From: Christensenella sp. UBA4263
GTDB taxonomy: Bacteria > Bacillota > Clostridia > Christensenellales > Aristaeellaceae
DNA: 64,000 nucleotides
Reading direction: 5' to 3'
Assembly: GCA_002395225.1 (NCBI GenBank)
Contig: DGWH01000092.1
Span: forward strand, 9,266 to 73,265
Shown here one piece after another: positions 58,959 through 64,000 of this stretch; within the stretch, counting starts at the first letter, position 1; the number at the start of each line of letters is the position of its first letter. The position numbers and the translations under genes were made by a program. The notes beneath the pieces were generated by a model. It was not told where the DNA came from and did not search any database. It saw nothing but the letters and a program-made list of their open reading frames with translations.

Positions 58959-59135
58959 GAACAGAACATAATGGTGATATTATGCATGATAGTGCAGAGC
59001 GTGAGTATCAGTGATGGTTCTGCACATCCGAAAATACACACAATCGTTTATCATTCGCTTTTATGCATGTTTTTTCATAAATCACATGCCGGAAAATACT
59101 CTCGACTTTGAACTGGCTGATGAGGAATTATTATC

Positions 59136-61520
59136 ATGGAAGATTGGATTATCATAGTCGACGACGATACTGAAAGTCTTAAACTGGCTGGCAGTTTTCT
59201 CAGTAAAGCTGGCAAACGTGTGACCGCACTGAACTCCGGGAAGGAACTGCTGGATTATATTAAGACATACGGCTGTCCGGACCTGATCCTGCTGGATATT
59301 TACATGCCCGAAATGAATGGATTTGAAACATTACGGCGGTTGAAGGAACAGAAGCTGTACGACAGAGACATTCCGGTGATTTTTCTTTCCTGGGATGAAT
59401 CCAGCAGAGCGGAAATCGAAGGCCTTAAATCCGGGGCAATGGATTTTATCCGCAAGCCTTTCTCGCCGGATGTCCTTTTGAACCGCGTTCAGAGAGCACT
59501 GGATATCCAGCACCGAATTACCCAGTATGAACACGAAGCTGAAACGGACAAGATGACCGGCATCCTGAACAGATCTGCCACCGAATCGTCCATGCACAGC
59601 CTTTGTCTTAGGGAAAAGGGCTACCTGTGCCTGATGGACCTTGATTCGTTCAAGGCCGTCAACGACATCTATGGTCATGAGGTAGGCGACCAGATTCTGA
59701 TCCTGTTTGCCAACCTTCTGAAACAGCACAGCCGTGAGGGGGATGTCACCGGGCGAATCGGCGGGGATGAGTTCATCTATTTCGGCAAAAACATGACCGA
59801 AAAGTCCGAGCTGGAACAGTTTGTCAATTCCATCAGTGAAGAGTTCAATGCCGGGGGAAAGAAAATTATCGGCGACCAGATGCCTATCCCGCTTGGAATA
59901 TCCGTGGGCGCCGTGTCCGTTCCCGAATACGGACGGGACTATTCGGATCTGTTCCATATGGCTGACCAGGCGCTGTACTTTGTCAAGCAGAATGGAAAAC
60001 ACGGATACCGGCTGTATACGGAAGAACTGGAATCGTATTCCGAAAGACAGATCAATCTTAAAACCGTTACCACGATTCTCGAGGAAAAAGACCATTCGCC
60101 CAATGCGCTGTGGATGGGCCGGGAGGTCTTCGGCAGCATCTATCGGTATATGCTGCGCTATATGGACCGTTATCACAGCGTCGCCTATCAGGTTCTTTTC
60201 AGCATCACCTTCCTGGAAGAGGTCACCAGTGTCGAGCATACGGAAATAATGATGCAGTTCCGGAACATGTTGCAGCTCTCCCTTCGGAACAGTGATGTCA
60301 TGATGGAATGCGGCGACAGTCAGCTGTTTCTTCTTTTGCCGGAAATCCGGGAATACGATATTGAACGGGTGGTCAGCCGGCTTGTCAGCAAATGGACCAG
60401 TCAGGAACAGACCAAAAAAACAAGAGTTTCCTACGAATACAGTGAAGTCCGGCTGAAGAGCCATGAACAGACTGAAACGCATCCGGAAACCTTCCCGAAC
60501 TGGATTGTGATTGCAGACAATGATGATGTGGAGATGGCACAGGCCATTTCCACAATGCTGAAACAGCAGAAACTGCATGTCTCCGTGTTCCGGTCAGGGA
60601 ATGAGCTCCTTGAGGCCATTAAGGATAATACCCCTGAACTGATTCTGCTCAATGCCGAACTGCCGGGAATGGACGGATTTGGCGTATTAAGCCGGCTTCG
60701 CAGTGAGACTGCCTGGAAGAATCTGCCGGTGGTATTCCTGATCAATGACAACGATACAAAAACCGAGCAGCGCTGTCTTGAGCTTGGGGTCATCGACTGT
60801 TTCAGAAAATCCAGCCCCGAAATCCTTGCGCTGCGTATACGCCGTATTCTGGAGATTTTGCACCTCCAGAAAAATCTGACGGAAACCGTCGAGCGGAAAA
60901 CAAGAGACAATGAACGCCAGTCGCTCAAAGTTCTGTATACCCTGGCGAAAATCATTGACGGGAAAGACCGGTCCACAAACAATCATTCGCCGAGAGTCGC
61001 GGAATATGCAAGAGAGATTGCACGGCGTGCCGGATATAACCTCGGACAGCAGGATGATATCTACGTGGTCGGCCTGCTGCACGACATCGGAAAAATCAAT
61101 ATTCCCGATGAGATCTTCAATAAGCCCGGGCCCCTGACGGCGGATGAATATGAGACCATCAAGGCACATACCATCTATGGCGCGAACACGCTGAGTGAAA
61201 TTGACGGGATGCCAAAGCTGGAACAGGGCGCCAGATGGCATCATGAACGTTATGACGGGACTGGCTATCCGGACGGGCTGGCCGGAGAGGCGATTCCTGA
61301 GGAAGCGAGAATTATCGCCGTTGCGGATGCCTATGATGCCATGACGAGCGTTCGGAGTTATCGCGCTCCGCTCACCCGGGAACAGGTCCGCAAAGAGCTG
61401 ATTGACGGAATGGGAACGCAGTTTGATCCGCATTTCGCCAAAATCATGCTGGATATGATGGATGAGGACACGGAATTCCAGATGCGTGAGGGCGGAGTCT
61501 GGCCGGGTTCCACCAAATAA
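59136..61520 (+). CDS. REC-GGDEF-(degenerate GGDEF)-REC-HD-GYP protein, c-di-GMP synthesis and hydrolysis
   Basis: A 794-residue cytoplasmic signalling protein. REC1 (residues 4-120) has VDDD and DLILLDIYMP with the phosphoacceptor Asp, and KPF. A diguanylate cyclase domain follows with RIGGDEF and an inhibitory I-site REGD exactly five residues before GGDEF. A second GGDEF-like fold (about 330-425) has CGDSQ instead of GGDEF. REC2 (about 450-565) has ILLNAELPGMDGF, with Asn replacing the acceptor Asp. The C-terminal HD-GYP phosphodiesterase (about 605-780) has HDIGKINIPDEI and HHERYDGTGYP. Both synthesis and breakdown are predicted. No histidine kinase is adjacent. Confidence 0.93.
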   Translation: MEDWIIIVDDDTESLKLAGSFLSKAGKRVTALNSGKELLDYIKTYGCPDLILLDIYMPEMNGFETLRRLKEQKLYDRDIPVIFLSWDESSRAEIEGLKSGAMDFIRKPFSPDVLLNRVQRALDIQHRITQYEHEAETDKMTGILNRSATESSMHSLCLREKGYLCLMDLDSFKAVNDIYGHEVGDQILILFANLLKQHSREGDVTGRIGGDEFIYFGKNMTEKSELEQFVNSISEEFNAGGKKIIGDQMPIPLGISVGAVSVPEYGRDYSDLFHMADQALYFVKQNGKHGYRLYTEELESYSERQINLKTVTTILEEKDHSPNALWMGREVFGSIYRYMLRYMDRYHSVAYQVLFSITFLEEVTSVEHTEIMMQFRNMLQLSLRNSDVMMECGDSQLFLLLPEIREYDIERVVSRLVSKWTSQEQTKKTRVSYEYSEVRLKSHEQTETHPETFPNWIVIADNDDVEMAQAISTMLKQQKLHVSVFRSGNELLEAIKDNTPELILLNAELPGMDGFGVLSRLRSETAWKNLPVVFLINDNDTKTEQRCLELGVIDCFRKSSPEILALRIRRILEILHLQKNLTETVERKTRDNERQSLKVLYTLAKIIDGKDRSTNNHSPRVAEYAREIARRAGYNLGQQDDIYVVGLLHDIGKINIPDEIFNKPGPLTADEYETIKAHTIYGANTLSEIDGMPKLEQGARWHHERYDGTGYPDGLAGEAIPEEARIIAVADAYDAMTSVRSYRAPLTREQVRKELIDGMGTQFDPHFAKIMLDMMDEDTEFQMREGGVWPGSTK

Positions 61521-61574
61521 GCAACCGTTCCAATGAACCAGATCCGATTCTGAAACAGAGAGAAGAGAGCTGCC

Positions 61575-62477
61575 ATGTTTTATCAGAGGCATCTGCAGCG
61601 CCTGGGCCTGCTCGTTACCGCACTGATCCTGTTTAATATCATTGTCACCAGTCTGCTTCTGATAAGTCAGGGAACCTTTATCCGGACACTCCAGCATCCG
61701 GCTGTATTTATACGGCCGGTTATCGGAATGGTCACGGGAATGATTATCTATTTTTCAGCAAAGAATGTATGGCTGCGCAAAAAAGGGTTTGTCGTTGTCC
61801 TGATTCTGGCGATTCTTTATGCCGTGATGACTTATGTGGGACAGCATCTGCAGGTGTCGCTGGATATCAGTCTTATCCTGATGATCCTCAGTGCCGTCAC
61901 ATTCTTTGAAATCGACCGGAACGAAAGGGCATGGAAAAAAGTGCTCCGAAACGACGCCTTGACACTGGATATCCGTGTCGCCGCGCGCTCGGAGCTGTTT
62001 GATCCCGTTGTCATGATGCCGCATCTTGAGGTCAATGAGAAAATCATCAGCGCAATCGACCGTCTTCTGAATACTTCAGCCGATGCGGCACCCCTGAAGC
62101 TGAATATCCACTCATCCGAAAAGGTCTCCGATTCGCTTCAAAATACCTTCACGGAATGTCTGCGGATGCATTACCGGGATGAGCGCAAGCAGATTGTCCG
62201 TTTTCTCGAGAATCGATACAACCGGATACTCGGCCTCCTGATCCTCAGCGTTCTGGCGCTGATCATCTGGACGTCTTTTTCACCGGCAGAGGATGCAGGC
62301 GATAAGGTTCTGTGGCAGATACTGGGGAATTTTGCCGCCTTCTCACTCTGGCAGATCGGTTCAACCCATTTTGAGCGCTCCGAGGCCTATCTTAATCTGA
62401 TGCGTCTCACAACCGCGGAAAACCTGAGCATCACCTTCCATGAACGAAGAAATGCCAAAGCACAAAAAGACGCTTGA
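61575..62477 (+). CDS. Membrane protein of unknown function
   Basis: A 300-residue protein I cannot assign. Four membrane helices occupy residues 8-125 (for example LLVTALILFNIIVTSLLLI and GFVVVLILAILYAVMTYV), then a soluble segment of about 85 residues, a helix near 218-235 (ILGLLILSVLALIIW) and a weaker one near 245-260. The tail is charged and cytoplasmic. The gene follows the cyclic-di-GMP enzyme by 54 bp and precedes glgB by 62 bp. No conserved catalytic motif is seen. Confidence 0.7.
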   Translation: MFYQRHLQRLGLLVTALILFNIIVTSLLLISQGTFIRTLQHPAVFIRPVIGMVTGMIIYFSAKNVWLRKKGFVVVLILAILYAVMTYVGQHLQVSLDISLILMILSAVTFFEIDRNERAWKKVLRNDALTLDIRVAARSELFDPVVMMPHLEVNEKIISAIDRLLNTSADAAPLKLNIHSSEKVSDSLQNTFTECLRMHYRDERKQIVRFLENRYNRILGLLILSVLALIIWTSFSPAEDAGDKVLWQILGNFAAFSLWQIGSTHFERSEAYLNLMRLTTAENLSITFHERRNAKAQKDA

Positions 62478-62539
62478 TTGCCCCATCAGAAACCCATTGA
62501 CGGTCCCGACCCATTTTCATATTACGAGGAGGAAATGAC

Positions 62540-64000
62540 ATGTCAGAATCCCTGAGAATTCTCCAGATGAATCCCGAACTGATCCCGTATTCGGGAGATC
62601 TGTATTTCCGGCTCAATCATTACTACGATCGAAGGAACGAGCTCACGGGCGGAAACGGAGCCAGTCTGTGGGACTTTGCCGCCGGTGCAGAATACTTTGG
62701 CTTCCATCGTACGCAGACAGGCTGGGTATACAGGGAATGGGCACCCGGTGCGACTGAGATGCATCTGACCGGTGATTTTAACGGCTGGAACCGCACCAGC
62801 CATCCCATGCATCCCATTGGAAACGGAAACTGGGAGATTGAACTGGAGGGTGCCAATGCACTGCCGCACAATTCCAACGTGAAGGTGGTTGTCACCAGCG
62901 CACGCGGCACAGAGGACCGCATTCCTCTGTATGCGAATTATGTAACAGAAGGGGAGAACCACAACTTCTCCGCCACCATCTGGAATCCGGAAAATCCCTT
63001 TGAATGGACCGATGGATCGTTCTCAAGCCTTTCCAACAATCCGCCCATCATCTATGAGGCGCATGTGGGAATGGCGGTTGAGGAAGAACGGGTCGGAACG
63101 TACCGGGAATTCGCGGAAAACGTTCTCCCCAGAATCAAGGCAGACGGATACAATACGGTTCAGCTGATGGCGATTATGGAGCACCCGTATTACGGAAGCT
63201 TCGGCTATCAGGTATCCAATTTCTTTGCCCCCAGCTCCCGTTTCGGGACACCGGATGATCTGCGTGAACTGATTAACACGGCACATTCCCTGGGAATCAG
63301 TGTTCTTCTGGATCTGGTCCATTCGCACGCAGTGAAAAACACCGCAGAGGGCATTAACGGATTCGACGGCAGAGATGACCAGTTCTTCAAGGATGGACCT
63401 GCCGGCTATCATCCGGCCTGGGACTCCCGGGTATTTGATTACGGAAAGAACGGCGTAGTCCATTATCTGCTCTCAAACATTCGCTACTGGATGGAGCATT
63501 TCCACTTCGACGGATTCCGTTTTGACGGCGTAACCAGCATGCTCTATTGGGATCATGGCCTTGGAACGGCCTTCATGAGTCCAGCTCAGTATTTCTCCAT
63601 GAATACCGATGTGGAGGCCGTCACGTATCTGCAGCTGGCCACCAGCCTCATTCACGAGATCAATCCTCACGCGGTCTGCATTGCGGAGGACATGAGCGCC
63701 ATGCCGGGCATGTGCCTGCCGATTCAGGACGGCGGCATCGGATTCAACTACCGCCTCAGCATGGGAATCCCGGATTATTACATCAAAACCATCAAGGAAA
63801 AGCGGGACGGCGACTGGAACATCGGACAGCTGTACTGGGAACTGATTGCCCGCCGTCCGGATGAGCATGTCATCGGTTACGCCGAAAGCCATGATCAGGC
63901 ACTGGTGGGCGACAAGACCATCATGTTCCGTCTGGCCGACAAGGAAATGTATTATGCCATGGACCGGGAGCATCCTAACTTTATCATCGATCGCGCCATC
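62540..64000 (+). CDS. glgB: 1,4-alpha-glucan branching enzyme, 3' truncated by window edge
   Basis: The frame runs open to the last base (487 codons seen). A CBM48-like N-terminal domain (YREWAPGATEMHLTGDFNGW) is followed by the GH13 barrel: YEAHVGMAVEEERVGTY, LDLVHSHAVKNT, nucleophile Asp329 in GFRFDGVTSM, acid Glu383 in IAEDMS, and ESHDQ. The short N-terminus and wording are those of the eukaryotic-type (GH13_8) branching enzyme found in some anaerobic bacteria, not the proteobacterial GlgB with a long N-terminus. It makes alpha-1,6 branches in glycogen. GAGGAGG precedes the ATG at 62540. About 170-200 residues are missing. Confidence 0.93.
   Translation, partial: MSESLRILQMNPELIPYSGDLYFRLNHYYDRRNELTGGNGASLWDFAAGAEYFGFHRTQTGWVYREWAPGATEMHLTGDFNGWNRTSHPMHPIGNGNWEIELEGANALPHNSNVKVVVTSARGTEDRIPLYANYVTEGENHNFSATIWNPENPFEWTDGSFSSLSNNPPIIYEAHVGMAVEEERVGTYREFAENVLPRIKADGYNTVQLMAIMEHPYYGSFGYQVSNFFAPSSRFGTPDDLRELINTAHSLGISVLLDLVHSHAVKNTAEGINGFDGRDDQFFKDGPAGYHPAWDSRVFDYGKNGVVHYLLSNIRYWMEHFHFDGFRFDGVTSMLYWDHGLGTAFMSPAQYFSMNTDVEAVTYLQLATSLIHEINPHAVCIAEDMSAMPGMCLPIQDGGIGFNYRLSMGIPDYYIKTIKEKRDGDWNIGQLYWELIARRPDEHVIGYAESHDQALVGDKTIMFRLADKEMYYAMDREHPNFIIDRAI

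Noticed and set aside
58648..59111. Open frames on both strands after tRNA-Leu
   Set aside because: One covers the tRNA 3' end, the other crosses a terminator and a promoter; neither has a ribosome binding site or a family match.

Overview
The window is a chromosomal segment from an anaerobic member of the Bacillota, most likely class Clostridia. This rests on gene order (relA-dtd-hemZ, zapA-U32-mutS2, phoH-pgpH-ybeY-cdd-era), a complete clostridial-type Rnf operon, 2-hydroxyacyl-CoA dehydratase-activase-like proteins, strong AGGAGG ribosome binding sites and sigma-A promoters that nearly all have 17-bp spacers. G+C is moderately high, by eye in the mid-fifties percent. I cannot assign a genus. 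There is no rRNA, CRISPR array, insertion sequence or prophage, and both ends are cut inside genes (relA on the left, glgB on the right).

Layout. 1-10957: housekeeping genes (relA, dtd, a metallo-beta-lactamase hydrolase, hemZ, an orphan protein, cyclophilin, zapA, U32 peptidase, mutS2). 11151-19202: the rnfCDGEAB operon with its own promoter and terminator; rnfG carries eight extra FMN-binding domains. 19235-24993: cysteine desulfurase, hflX, two VanY-type carboxypeptidases and galE. 25072-26645: a triple structured leader repeat and purB. 26720-32593: a receiver-like protein, phoH, pgpH, an in-frame ybeY-cdd and era, closed by a bidirectional terminator. 32592-38141 (minus): a two-gene activase system and ybaB-recR. 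38190-42987: AI-2E family membrane protein, a beta-lactamase-fold protein, an XpaC-like protein and a frameshifted AAA ATPase. 43207-46148: CCA-adding enzyme, then a small membrane protein divergent from a LexA/CI-like S24 repressor. 46164-49953: a four-gene sugar aminotransferase/formyltransferase/deacetylase/sugar-phosphate transferase operon. 49953-53016 (minus): recX, lgt and a secreted phosphoesterase. 53273-57397: a leucine-rich-repeat protein, a NAGPA-domain protein, an Lgt-like protein, a Cys-rich small protein and rlmA. 57541-64000: an FRG protein, tRNA-Tyr and tRNA-Leu, a multidomain cyclic-di-GMP enzyme, a membrane protein and glgB.

Most unusual signals. (1) A dispersed leader element of about 90 bp, with compensatory base changes in its hairpin, lies before purB, before a small membrane protein and before the LRR protein, with fragments elsewhere. 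(2) The S24 repressor faces a promoter whose 17-bp spacer is exactly a TTCTTC-N5-GAAGAA dyad, with a second dyad 31 bp away; this looks like an inducible switch controlling an 84-residue membrane protein. (3) RnfG appears to be a nine-domain poly-flavin protein built partly from nearly identical 381-bp tandem repeats.
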